From positions 1-7,552 of the forward strand of contig CALAHL010000800.1 in NCBI GenBank assembly GCA_937891725.1: a stretch of 7,552 bases of DNA, in the 5' to 3' direction. Position numbers and translations under genes: made by a program. This document shows, one piece after another, positions 7,466 through 7,552 of this stretch. How positions within the stretch are numbered: the stretch's first letter is position 1; each line of letters opens with the position of its first letter. The notes below the pieces were generated by a model. The model saw nothing but the letters and a program-made list of their open reading frames with translations, was not told the DNA's origin and ran no database searches. The DNA comes from an uncultured Rhodospirillaceae bacterium (GTDB lineage: Bacteria; Pseudomonadota; Alphaproteobacteria; Thalassobaculales; Thalassobaculaceae).

Positions 7466-7493
7466 GAGACCGGCCCCGTCAGGCACCCGTCTC
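7466..7493 (-). promoter_or_regulatory. Stem-loop in the dnaK 5' leader
   Basis: GAGAC (7466-7470) and GTCTC (7489-7493) are 5-bp inverted copies. In the transcript an inner GCCU/GGGC pairing around a GACG loop can add four pairs including one G-U. The hairpin ends about 10 nt before the AGGAGG ribosome site and leaves it free. The downstream arm GUCU could instead pair weakly with GGAC at the end of the ribosome site, so a switch is conceivable but thinly supported. Confidence 0.3.
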
Positions 7494-7520
7494 ATCCCCG
7501 TGGTAAATTGTCTGGCTCGT

Positions 7521-7548
7521 ATATAGGGGCCGTAGGCGCGGACGCAAG
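7521..7548 (-). promoter_or_regulatory. RpoH (sigma32)-type heat-shock promoter of dnaKJ
   Basis: Read on the - strand, CTTG (7548-7545) is followed after 17 bp by CCTATAT (7527-7521). This agrees with the alphaproteobacterial RpoH pattern of a CTTG -35 and a C-rich, TAT-containing -10 (E. coli form: CTTGAAA, 13-15 bp, CCCCATNT). The four C bases just before TATAT strengthen the match. Transcription would start near 7513-7515, giving a leader of about 75 nt. Location before dnaK makes this one of the more secure regulatory calls here. Confidence 0.75.
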
Positions 7549-7552
7549 CCGG

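Overview
The window is GC-rich and carries an alphaproteobacterial housekeeping neighbourhood. This is inferred from the protein families together: an EI24/CysZ-like membrane protein, a bactofilin with a proline-rich N-terminus, DUF2244, DapB next to DnaJ, and an alphaproteobacterial-type heat-shock promoter before dnaK. A member of the Rhodospirillales or a related order is my best guess, but the sequence alone cannot fix the genus.

Left part (1-1425, + strand): the 3' end of an EI24-type integral membrane protein gene, then a bactofilin gene and a small lipoprotein gene. The last two overlap by 4 bases (ATGA), so they form a translationally coupled pair concerned with the cell envelope or cytoskeleton. 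A promoter-like TTGCGG-N16-GATAAT lies at the end of the EI24 gene.

Middle part (1449-3522): nth (endonuclease III, - strand) converges on the lipoprotein gene across a 9-bp inverted repeat. nth is divergent from a DUF2244 two-helix membrane protein gene (+). The DUF2244 gene ends tail to tail with dapB (-); the two stop codons lie side by side in one CTATAG palindrome. dapB encodes dihydrodipicolinate reductase of the lysine/diaminopimelate pathway.

Right part (3523-7552): a PadR-family regulator gene (+) is divergent from dapB across an AT-rich 102-bp region and convergent with dnaJ. dnaK and dnaJ (both -) form the Hsp70-Hsp40 chaperone operon. A good RpoH-type promoter lies 81-108 bp before dnaK, and a 172-bp dnaK-dnaJ spacer contains two adjacent perfect inverted repeats.

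Every complete protein has the motifs expected of its family and none looks broken. I see no mobile element, CRISPR array, tRNA or rRNA, and no stretch over 300 bp without a gene. I found no convincing new system. The points worth a second look are regulatory or architectural: the structured dnaK-dnaJ spacer, the possible second start in the bactofilin gene, the PadR gene set between dapB and dnaJ, and the compact convergent gene ends.
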